8,164 nucleotides of DNA, from assembly GCA_029933115.1 (NCBI GenBank), contig JAOZOT010000086.1:1-8164 (forward strand). The letters are read 5' to 3'. The notes under the pieces were generated by a model. That model made no database searches, was not told the DNA's origin, and was given only the letters and a program-made list of their open reading frames with translations. Position 1 is the first letter of the stretch; each line of letters starts with the position of its first letter. Both the position numbers and the translations under genes were made by a program. This document shows positions 1 through 5,898 of this stretch, in pieces. This DNA is from Anaerolineae bacterium. GTDB lineage: Bacteria; Chloroflexota; Anaerolineae; E26-bin7.

Positions 1-63
1 AACTAAAGTGTTACGATTCGGTAGATTGCAATTCAGGTTCGGCACGCTAAAGACAGAACCAAG

Positions 64-144
64 GTGCGACGCACTTGCTGTCGTCGAGAGACGCTCGATC
101 AGCGTCAAATGGCGGCCTTTTGGGTATCACCGTAGGTGCGTCGC
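64..144. promoter_or_regulatory. Leader region with palindrome and repeated GGTGCGWCGC motif
   Basis: The 244 bases before the first lipoprotein gene contain no convincing ORF. A perfect hyphenated palindrome, GTGCG-A-CGCAC, lies at 64-74. The 10-mer GGTGCGWCGC occurs at 63-72 and again at 135-144. Short inverted repeats lie between and before them: GACGCT/AGCGTC at 90-95 and 101-106, and GGTTC/GAACC at 36-40 and 56-60. These could be operator half-sites or a structured 5' leader, but I recognise no known riboswitch consensus. No sigma-70 promoter is clear: TTGCAG at 190-195 and TACTAT at 216-221 are 20 bases apart, which is too wide. Regulatory function is inferred from position only. Confidence 0.25.
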
Positions 145-244
145 CCCCTAGCTTAACGGCATTGGGAAGGAGGTGGTAGCCGAGACATTTTGCAGAAACT
201 CCCTACGTTTCCATTTACTATCATGAAAGAGAAGGAGAGAGAAA

Positions 245-1363
245 ATGAACAAGAAATTATGGACTGTACTGGCTCTGGTGACTGTCGTAGCTATGGTGGC
301 CGTGGCCTGTGGGCCAAAGCCCACTGAGGCCCCTGCCGCGCCGACCGAAGCACCTCCAGCAGAGAAGCTCAAGGTAGCTTTTGTGTACGTGGCTCCCATC
401 GGTGACCTGGGCTGGACTTGGGCCCACGACCAAGGCCGCCTCATGGTGGAAAAGGAGCTCGGTGACAAAGTCGAAACGGCCTACATCGAGAGCGTACCCG
501 AAGGCCCCGACGCCGAACGCGTCATCCGCGACTACGCCCAGAAGGGCTACGACGTCATCTTTACCACCAGTTTTGGCTTCATGGACCCCACCATCACTGT
601 GGCCGGCGAGTTTCCCGACAAATACTTTATGCACTGCTCCGGCTACAAGACGGCCGACAACGCAGCGACCTACTTCGGGCGAATGTATCAGCCGCGCTAC
701 CTGTCGGGTCTGGTAGCGGGCAAGGCCACCAAATCCAATAAAATCGGCTATGTGGCCGCTTTCCCCATCCCCGAGGTAGTGCGGGGCATCAACGCCTTCA
801 CCTTGGGAGTGCGCGAGGTTAACCCCGAGGCCACCGTCCATGTGGTGTGGACCAACACCTGGTTTGACCCTGTCAAGGAGAAGGAGGCCGCCGAGGCCCT
901 GTTGGATCAAGGCTGTGACGTTATCGCCCAGCACCAGGATACCACTGAGCCTCAGAAGGCAGCCAAGGAGCGAGGAATGGTCAGCATCGGCTACGACTCG
1001 GACATGAGTCAGTTTGTGGGAGACACAGTGCTGACCAGCCCAGTCTGGAATTGGGGCGTCTACTATGTGGAACAGGTCAAAGCTGTCCTCGACGGGACCT
1101 GGAAGACTCATCAGTACTGGGGTGGGATGAAAGACGGCATCGTAGACTTGGCCCCTCTGAGTGAAAAGGTGCCAGAGGATGTGAGGGCTATGGTGGAGGA
1201 GGCGAAGCAAAAGATCCTCAGTGGGGAATGGGATGTCTTCACCGGTCCTATCAAGGACCAGGAAGGCCAGGTTCGGGTCCCTGAAGGCTCACAGATGACC
1301 GACGAAGAGATGCTTAGCATGGATTGGTTCGTGGAAGGCGTGGTAGGTTCAATCCCCAAGTAG
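245..1363 (+). CDS. BMP-family ABC importer substrate-binding lipoprotein (first paralog)
   Basis: This 372-residue lipoprotein belongs to the Bmp/PnrA family (COG1744), the extracytoplasmic binding proteins of nucleoside-type importers. Residues 1-21 form a signal peptide: basic MNKK, a hydrophobic stretch, then AVA before Cys22, the likely lipidated residue. A Pro/Thr/Glu/Ala-rich tether covers about 24-40. The binding fold starts at KVAFVYVAPIGDLGW (43-57) and includes the family stretches TSFGFMD (108-114), FPIPEVVRGINAF (173-185) and SPVWNWGVYY (265-274). YDSDM at 250-254 lies in the region that contacts the ligand in this family. The ATG at 245 has a good Shine-Dalgarno (AAGGAGAG, 232-239). 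The ligand is inferred from the family to be a purine-type nucleoside or base; the sequence does not settle it. A close paralog follows immediately, suggesting tandem duplication. Confidence 0.93.
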   Translation: MNKKLWTVLALVTVVAMVAVACGPKPTEAPAAPTEAPPAEKLKVAFVYVAPIGDLGWTWAHDQGRLMVEKELGDKVETAYIESVPEGPDAERVIRDYAQKGYDVIFTTSFGFMDPTITVAGEFPDKYFMHCSGYKTADNAATYFGRMYQPRYLSGLVAGKATKSNKIGYVAAFPIPEVVRGINAFTLGVREVNPEATVHVVWTNTWFDPVKEKEAAEALLDQGCDVIAQHQDTTEPQKAAKERGMVSIGYDSDMSQFVGDTVLTSPVWNWGVYYVEQVKAVLDGTWKTHQYWGGMKDGIVDLAPLSEKVPEDVRAMVEEAKQKILSGEWDVFTGPIKDQEGQVRVPEGSQMTDEEMLSMDWFVEGVVGSIPK

Positions 1364-1377
1364 CTTGTCGAGTGTAG

Positions 1378-1414
1378 GGTTCCGGTGGGTGGCAAAAAAC
1401 CACCCGCCGGAACC
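1378..1414 (+). promoter_or_regulatory. Strong intergenic hairpin between the two lipoprotein genes
   Basis: Bases 1378-1392 pair with 1400-1414, giving a 15-bp stem with a single T-G wobble (1386/1406) and a seven-base loop, CAAAAAA. It begins 14 bases after the first lipoprotein stop and ends 39 bases before the next start. No T-run follows, so it is not a canonical intrinsic terminator. In ABC importer operons a hairpin at this position often protects the upstream binding-protein mRNA from 3' exonucleases, or attenuates downstream transcription. Either role is inferred here. Confidence 0.6.
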
Positions 1415-1453
1415 GGTAGCTCTGTCTCTATCACTCGAAGGAGAGGAGAGAGG

Positions 1454-2545
1454 ATGTCCAAGACGAAAAAAATCCGGCTCCTGGCGATTGCGATGGCCCT
1501 TATCGTCGTGTTCGGCGTTTCCTGTGCCCCGGCAGCGACGCCCAAGCCGGAGACACCCAGGGTAGCCTTCGTGTACGTCGGCCCCGTAGGCGACATGGGC
1601 TGGACCTACGCCCATGACCAAGGACGGCTCTACCTGGAGGAGGAACTGGGTGTGGAGACGGCCTACAGTGAGCTGGTTGCAGAGGGTCCCGACTCAACCC
1701 GCGTCATCCGTGACTACGCTGAAAAAGGCTACAACGTGATCTTTGCTACCAGCTTTGGCTACATGGACTCGGTCATCGAGGTGGCTGCCGAGTACCCCGA
1801 CACTATCTTTGAGCATTGCACCGGTTACAAAACGGCCGACAACGTTGGCACCTACGATGGTCGGGGCTATCAGGGTTGGTATCTGGCAGGCATTGTGGCC
1901 GGCAGGATGACCAAGAACAACGTCCTGGGCTACGTTGCTCCTTATCCCATCCCCGAGGTGGTGCGCAACATGAACGCTTTTACCTTGGGGGCGCGCTCGG
2001 TGAACCCCGACGCGGAAGTGCACATGGTCTGGATCAACACCTGGGTTGATCCGCCCAAGGAACGGGAAGCGGCTCAGGCTCTGGCTGACTTGGGCGCAGA
2101 CGTCATCGCCCGCGAGAGTGATTCCACCGAGCCCGACAAGCTGGCCCAGGAGTTGGGTCTCTACGCTGTTGGTTACAATGCCTATGTGCCCGACGCCGCT
2201 CCTGACGCTCTCCTCACCGCCCCCGTCTGGAACTGGGGCGTCTTCTACAAGAAGGCGGTGGAGGACGTTGTGAATGGCACCTGGACGAACCAGCCGGTGT
2301 GGTGGGGCTTGAAGGAAGGTCTGCTGGAACTGGCTCCCCTCGCTGACTTTGTGCCAGACGACGTCAAAGCCCTGGTGGAGGAGAAGAAAGCGGAGATCAT
2401 CGCCGGCGGGTTCGACGTTTTTGAGGGGCCCATCAAGGACAACACCGGCGAGTTGCGCGTGCCCGAAGGCAAAACCATGACCGACGAGGAGAAGCTGGCC
2501 TTCGACTGGCTGGTTGAGGGTGTGGTGGGCACCATCCCCAAGTAG
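1454..2545 (+). CDS. BMP-family ABC importer substrate-binding lipoprotein (second paralog)
   Basis: This 363-residue protein is clearly paralogous to the preceding gene along its whole length and belongs to the same Bmp/PnrA family. I chose the ATG at 1454 because it follows GGAG motifs (1440-1448) and begins a proper signal peptide (MSKTKK plus a hydrophobic run). The in-frame GTG at 1385 lies within the intergenic hairpin and would put a basic, non-hydrophobic extension in front. Cys24 after GVS is the likely lipid site, though Gly at -3 is atypical. Family blocks include AFVYVGPVGDMGW (38-50), TSFGYMD (99-105), PIPEVV (165-170) and APVWNWGVFY (256-265). It differs at the likely ligand region: YNAYV (241-245) replaces YDSDM, and ARESDST (219-225) replaces AQHQDTT. 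A related but different ligand is therefore plausible; the shared transporter would be that of the cluster. Confidence 0.92.
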   Translation: MSKTKKIRLLAIAMALIVVFGVSCAPAATPKPETPRVAFVYVGPVGDMGWTYAHDQGRLYLEEELGVETAYSELVAEGPDSTRVIRDYAEKGYNVIFATSFGYMDSVIEVAAEYPDTIFEHCTGYKTADNVGTYDGRGYQGWYLAGIVAGRMTKNNVLGYVAPYPIPEVVRNMNAFTLGARSVNPDAEVHMVWINTWVDPPKEREAAQALADLGADVIARESDSTEPDKLAQELGLYAVGYNAYVPDAAPDALLTAPVWNWGVFYKKAVEDVVNGTWTNQPVWWGLKEGLLELAPLADFVPDDVKALVEEKKAEIIAGGFDVFEGPIKDNTGELRVPEGKTMTDEEKLAFDWLVEGVVGTIPK

Positions 2546-2585
2546 AGTGCGAATCAGAGCCACCGGGCTCCTCAGCATTTAACCG

Positions 2586-2608
2586 TGGTGGGGCGGGTTG
2601 CCCCACCA
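2586..2608 (+). terminator. Terminator-like hairpin after the second lipoprotein gene
   Basis: TGGTGGGGC (2586-2594) pairs perfectly with GCCCCACCA (2600-2608) around a five-base GGGTT loop. It is followed by AAAACCCTATTGTC and not by a T-run, so Rho-independent termination would be weak at best. A smaller 5-bp stem, GAGCC/GGCTC, precedes it at 2557-2570. Position suggests partial termination or mRNA end protection that separates the abundant binding-protein messages from the downstream genes. Confidence 0.35.
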
Positions 2609-2657
2609 AAAACCCTATTGTCTCCTTCTTTGTGGGAGCATTTCCCATTTGCCCCTT

Positions 2658-2678
2658 TGCCTGCACGTTTACCAGGCA
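2658..2678. promoter_or_regulatory. Inverted repeat upstream of the MNT gene
   Basis: TGCCTG (2658-2663) and CAGGCA (2673-2678) form a perfect 6-bp inverted repeat with a nine-base gap, 28 bases before the nucleotidyltransferase start. MNT/HEPN-type pairs are often autoregulated, so an operator is conceivable. The repeat is short and could be chance. No convincing promoter could be placed beside it. Confidence 0.2.
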
Positions 2679-2706
2679 GGCTTATCTTTCAGTGCATGTT
2701 TTGAAA

Positions 2707-3216
2707 ATGACGATAGACCAGACCACCTCACAGCCGGAGACGTGTCTCCCCGATCAATTTCTGAACGACATCGTCGGCGTTTTCAGAGTCCATCTGGGCT
2801 CCGACCTGATCGCCATCGTGCTTTACGGATCATGGGCGCGTGGAGAGTCGCGGCCGGGGAGCGATGTGGATCTACTGCTCATCGCCCGCAACTTGCCCCG
2901 TGACCGTTTTGAGCGCGCTGCTTATGTTCACCGGCCGGTGGTCGGTCGTTTCCGACGGCGCATCTCAGTGCTGGCTAAAGAGCCGGCCGAGTTCGAGGGG
3001 TACTTCCCCTCTCTGTACTTGGACATCGGCCTGGACGGAATCATACTATACGACCCCGAAGGGTACATGGCCGGCAAACTGAGGCGCATCCGTGAGATCA
3101 TCGAAGAAGCAGGGCTTTATCGGGTGCGACGTGACGGCGAGTTAATGTGGCTGTGGAAACGCCGGCCGGCACTCTATTGGGCTATCGAATGGGACGGCTT
3201 CCATGAATCCTTGTAA
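2707..3216 (+). CDS. MNT-type nucleotidyltransferase (antitoxin-like partner of the HEPN domain)
   Basis: This 169-residue protein has a minimal nucleotidyltransferase fold of the polymerase-beta superfamily. The signature GSWARGESRPGSDVDLLLI spans 41-59, with GS at 41-42 and the two metal-binding aspartates at D53 and D55. The usual third carboxylate is not obvious: the strand reading RISVLAKEPAEF (85-96) offers only E92 or E95. The C-terminal third carries an aromatic stretch, MWLWKRRPALYWAIEW (147-162), which I recall from HEPN-linked members in Chloroflexi and archaea. Known MNT antitoxins, such as MntA of the HepT/MntA system, transfer AMP to the HEPN partner. I chose the ATG at 2707 because it begins just before the conserved fold; an in-frame GTG at 2692 and a longer start at 2632 exist, and none has a clear Shine-Dalgarno. 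Its last 14 bases overlap the HEPN-ATPase start, so translation is probably coupled. Confidence 0.85.
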   Translation: MTIDQTTSQPETCLPDQFLNDIVGVFRVHLGSDLIAIVLYGSWARGESRPGSDVDLLLIARNLPRDRFERAAYVHRPVVGRFRRRISVLAKEPAEFEGYFPSLYLDIGLDGIILYDPEGYMAGKLRRIREIIEEAGLYRVRRDGELMWLWKRRPALYWAIEWDGFHESL

Positions 3217-5218
3217 CGACGCCCGCTACCGGCTGACGCTGGCCGAGGGGTATCTGGATAGAGCCGAACAATTTTACGCAGATGCTTCCTGGCACGATTG
3301 TGTGCGGGATGCCCAGGCGGCCGTTGAAAACGCCGGCAAGACCATTGTCGCCTGCTTTACCCCGGTGGAAAAGACCCACGAGCCGGCCGAGCAGGTCAGG
3401 GTCCTGCTGGATGAGGGTACAATCCCGGACCCGGTGTGCGAAATGGTGGTGGAAGCTTTGCCTGCTCTTGAAGCTCTAGGTTGGAGGGAACATATCCAGG
3501 CCACTTACGGCGATGAGGCGACCTTCACTCCCCCCTGGGAACTATTTAATGAGACCCAAGCAGAGGGCGCATTGACCGCAGCCCGCCGGGCCGTCGTTGC
3601 CGCCGGAGAAGTATATCGAACCCTTTTTGAACCCCTTGTGCAAATGGTCGGCATCACCAAACGTTTCCCTGGTGTGCTGGCCAACGACCACATTGACTTT
3701 GAAGTGAAGGCCGGTGAGGTACATGCTCTCCTGGGCGAGAACGGTGCGGGCAAGACCACTTTGATGAGCATCCTCTCGGGCCTGTACCGGGCCGACAGAG
3801 GGGAGATCTATATCAGAGGTCAGAGGGTGAACCTGCGCTCGCCCCGCGACGCCATTGAGTTGGGCATCGGCATGGTGCACCAACACTTTATGCTGGTCGA
3901 GCCGCACACGGTGGCTGAGAACATCGTTCTTGGCCTCAAAACGCCCCGCTTTTTCTTGGACACGGCCGGCGCTGAGCGTCGCATTACAGAACTATCAGAG
4001 CAATATGGTCTCCAGGTAGATCCCCGCGCCCGCATCTGGCAGCTCTCGGTGGGCGAGCAGCAGCGAGTTGAGATCCTGAAGATGCTCTACCGGGGGGCGG
4101 ACATCCTGATTCTGGACGAGCCGACGGCTGTGCTGACCCCGCAAGAGGTGGAGGATTTGTTCGCCACGCTGCGGCGCATGGCTGCGGAAGGACAGGCCGT
4201 CATTTTCATCAGCCACAAGCTCGATGAAGTGATGGCCATCTCCGACCGGGTGACCGTGCTCCGGCACGGCAAAGTGGTGGCCACAGTGAACGCTACTGAG
4301 ACCAGCAAAGGGGAATTGGCCCGCATGATGGTCGGTCGGGAGGTGCTCTTCCAGGTGGAGAAGAAACCGGTCAAACCGGGCAAGGTCATTTTGAGGGTCG
4401 AAGGGCTGCGGGCACTGAACGACAAAGGGCTTTTGGCTTTGAAGGACATCTCTTTCACCATTCGGGAGGGAGAAATTCTGGGAATCGCCGGGGTGGCCGG
4501 CAACGGACAGCGGGAATTGGCCGAGGTCATCACCGGCCTGCGCAAAGCCACCGCCGGCCGCATTTACATATCCCAACCACCTAACCACCCAACCACCCAA
4601 CCACCTAACCACCCAACCGCCCAATCACCCAACCACCTAACCACCCAACCACCCAGCTACCGTGATATGACCAACTGCTCGCCGAGGGAGCTCATTCGGC
4701 AACGAGTCAGCCACGTGCCCGAAGACCGTTTGGGCATGGGCCTGGTTCCCAATCTGGCCGTCAGCGACAACCTCATTCTCAAGAGCTATCGCGACCCACC
4801 TCTGGCCAAAGGCCCGTTTTTGGATCGTTTCTCTATCAGGAACTTTGTGGCCAGGCTGATTGAGGCTTTTAGCATCGCCACCCCCACCCAGGAAACTCCG
4901 GTCAGGCTTCTCTCCGGCGGCAACCTTCAGCGCACCATCCTGGCCCGTGAGATCAGCATCGGCCCCCGTCTGATGGTGGCAGTGCATCCCACGCGAGGGC
5001 TGGACATAGGAGCCACCGAATCGGTCCGCAACCTCCTTCTGGAGCAGAAGGAAAATGGGGCAGCCATCCTGCTGATCTCAGAGGACCTGGAAGAATTGCT
5101 GGCTCTCAGCGACCGCATCGCCGTCATGTATGAGGGGGAAATCATGGGCATCGTCCCTGCTGAGGGAGCGGACATCGAAGAGATCGGCCTGATGATGGCG
5201 GGAACTGAATCCCAATGA
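3203..5218 (+). CDS. HEPN domain fused to a two-NBD BMP-type ABC importer ATPase
   Basis: This 671-residue ORF joins two normally separate proteins. Residues 1-142 are a HEPN domain (PF05168-like): helices around YRLTLAEGYLDRAEQF (9-24), CVRDAQAAVENAGKTIVAC (33-51), the YGDEATFTPPWELF block (102-115) and a final helix ending RTLF (139-142). It has no RX4-6H ribonuclease motif. From about residue 143, EPLVQMVGITKRFPG is a normal ATPase N-terminus of the YufO/NupO type (COG3845). NBD1 is intact: Walker A GENGAGKTT (178-186), Q227, signature LSVGEQQ (281-287), Walker B ILILDEP (301-307), H338. NBD2 has the degenerate P-loop GVAGNGQRE (430-438) and signature LSGGNLQR (570-577), both usual for the family. 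About 27 extra residues (458-484) come from a DNA repeat. Without the HEPN part and the repeat, about 497 residues remain, the normal size. Internal starts (GTG 3638, ATG 3644) lack a Shine-Dalgarno. Confidence 0.88.
   Translation: MNPCNDARYRLTLAEGYLDRAEQFYADASWHDCVRDAQAAVENAGKTIVACFTPVEKTHEPAEQVRVLLDEGTIPDPVCEMVVEALPALEALGWREHIQATYGDEATFTPPWELFNETQAEGALTAARRAVVAAGEVYRTLFEPLVQMVGITKRFPGVLANDHIDFEVKAGEVHALLGENGAGKTTLMSILSGLYRADRGEIYIRGQRVNLRSPRDAIELGIGMVHQHFMLVEPHTVAENIVLGLKTPRFFLDTAGAERRITELSEQYGLQVDPRARIWQLSVGEQQRVEILKMLYRGADILILDEPTAVLTPQEVEDLFATLRRMAAEGQAVIFISHKLDEVMAISDRVTVLRHGKVVATVNATETSKGELARMMVGREVLFQVEKKPVKPGKVILRVEGLRALNDKGLLALKDISFTIREGEILGIAGVAGNGQRELAEVITGLRKATAGRIYISQPPNHPTTQPPNHPTAQSPNHLTTQPPSYRDMTNCSPRELIRQRVSHVPEDRLGMGLVPNLAVSDNLILKSYRDPPLAKGPFLDRFSIRNFVARLIEAFSIATPTQETPVRLLSGGNLQRTILAREISIGPRLMVAVHPTRGLDIGATESVRNLLLEQKENGAAILLISEDLEELLALSDRIAVMYEGEIMGIVPAEGADIEEIGLMMAGTESQ
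4573..4660 (+). repeat. Eleven tandem 8-bp units (CYAACCAC) inside the ATPase gene
   Basis: Eleven consecutive 8-mers can be read: CCAACCAC five times, CTAACCAC three times, and the variants CCAACCGC, CCAATCAC and a degraded last copy CCAGCTAC. Because three units equal eight codons, the protein shows an octapeptide period: QPPNHPTT, then QPPNHPTA, then QSPNHLTT, then QPPS (residues 458-485). It lies between GRIYI and RDMTNCSPREL of NBD2, where relatives have only a short turn such as NGxD between two strands. Adding or losing one or two units would shift the frame. The complementary strand is rich in GG and GGG tracts. I recall similar short repeats scattered in Chloroflexi genomes, which could not be verified here. 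Confidence 0.95.
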
Positions 5219-5229
5219 CCAAATCCCAA
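5208..5229 (+). repeat. Partial 14-bp direct repeat spanning the ATPase stop codon
   Basis: AATCCCAA occurs at 5208-5215 and again at 5222-5229, 14 bases apart, with TGACCA between them. The first copy encodes the last residues and stop of the ATPase (Glu-Ser-Gln-stop). The pattern resembles a fragment of a dispersed AATCCCAATGACCA-type repeat. With fewer than two full units it could be coincidence. The rest of the 79-base gap up to 5297 holds nothing else I recognise except the next gene's ribosome-binding site. Confidence 0.4.
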
Positions 5230-5297
5230 GTTTCGCCTGATAGTAATTGGGCGGCCAGGATGGCTGCAGGGAAGCCGTTGTTTAGCAGAGGAATGGA

Positions 5298-5567
5298 ATG
5301 AGTCCGAAAGTTCTAGAGGAGCGTGGTCTCATTTTCTGGTTTCACAGCTATGATGCCCTTCATGAAGACCGCGCCAGTGTGCATGTGGGCAAAGGTTCGC
5401 AGGACGACTACAACGATGCTAAAATCTGGCTGGAGCCAGAGATCGAAGTGGCTCGGCCTGGTCGAACGCTGAGGGAGCACGAGTTGAAGCGAGCGCTCAA
5501 AGTCATCCAGCAGAACTACGATTACTTACTGGAGGAGTGGCATGGCTACAAAGGTAGAGCAGATTGA
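5298..5567 (+). CDS. DUF4160 protein (small toxin-antitoxin-like partner)
   Basis: This 89-residue cytosolic protein matches the DUF4160 family (PF13711) in length and pattern. It opens MSPKVLEERGLIFWFHSYD (1-19), continues with the strand ASVHVGKG (26-33), where relatives have PHVHV, then AKIWLEPEIEV (41-51), and ends with a helix and the conserved LLEEWHGY (77-84). The ATG at 5298 follows AGAGGAA (5287-5293). Its last 26 bases overlap the DUF2442 gene. DUF4160 and DUF2442 genes are frequently neighbours and are suspected, but to my knowledge not proven, to form toxin-antitoxin modules. It has no signal peptide, no membrane segment and no evident link to transport. Confidence 0.85.
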   Translation: MSPKVLEERGLIFWFHSYDALHEDRASVHVGKGSQDDYNDAKIWLEPEIEVARPGRTLREHELKRALKVIQQNYDYLLEEWHGYKGRAD

Positions 5568-5874
5568 GGAGCGGTTTGAAGTCAAGCGCTACAAGGTTCA
5601 GTATCCCATTTCGGCCTACACATTTCCCCGTGAGGCACGCATCCACAGGCTGCGTTTTGACGAAGAGTATATGCACGTGGAATTGATGGATGGGCGGATG
5701 CTCTCTGTGCCGCTGTGGTGGATTCCGACACTGTACAACGCGCCCCCTGAAGAGCGAGAGAAGTACGAGCTCAATCAAAGCCGGACAATGATTATCTGGG
5801 ATCCAGACAAGTGCGCCATCAACGACGAACTGCGCATCGCTAACTACCTGGGTCCCTGCAACGACGGTCAGTAA
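5542..5874 (+). CDS. DUF2442 protein (small toxin-antitoxin-like partner)
   Basis: This 110-residue protein contains a DUF2442 domain (PF10387) over about residues 33-105. Landmarks are HRLRFDEEYMHVELMDGRML (35-54), SVPLWWIPTLYNAPPEEREKYEL (55-77, the family's SVPL-W-P-L-A-PE-R block) and IIWDPDKCAINDELRI (84-99, where relatives have W-P-x-DED). About 32 N-terminal residues precede the domain; this part looks polar and is not recognised. The ATG at 5542 has a strong Shine-Dalgarno, GGAGGA (5531-5536), inside the DUF4160 gene, so the pair is almost surely co-translated. The biochemical role of the family is unknown to me. Confidence 0.85.
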   Translation: MATKVEQIEERFEVKRYKVQYPISAYTFPREARIHRLRFDEEYMHVELMDGRMLSVPLWWIPTLYNAPPEEREKYELNQSRTMIIWDPDKCAINDELRIANYLGPCNDGQ

Positions 5875-5898
5875 AATGCTTGGCCGCCACATTCGAAT

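Noticed and set aside
223..244. ATG at 223 as start of a regulatory upstream ORF
   Set aside because: Out of frame with the lipoprotein gene and without its own ribosome-binding site; a chance ATG is simpler.
1..244. Possible riboswitch or tRNA in the leader
   Set aside because: Only short isolated stems are visible; no conserved purine, TPP, cobalamin or glycine riboswitch core and no tRNA cloverleaf could be assembled.
257..1210. Long minus-strand open frame opposite the first lipoprotein gene
   Set aside because: It mirrors a strongly supported gene, has no recognisable domain and is explained by GC-rich codon use on the other strand.
1385..1453. Longer N-terminus of the second lipoprotein from GTG at 1385
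   Set aside because: It would begin within the hairpin, lacks a ribosome-binding site and would bury the signal peptide; ATG at 1454 has a strong Shine-Dalgarno.
3995..4624. Minus-strand frame beginning with a Gly/Trp/Val/Arg repeat
   Set aside because: The repetitive start is only the reverse translation of the 8-bp repeat, and the rest is antisense to the ATPase.
4573..4660. CRISPR-like repeat array
   Set aside because: The units are 8 bases, directly adjacent and without spacers: a tandem minisatellite, translated in frame.
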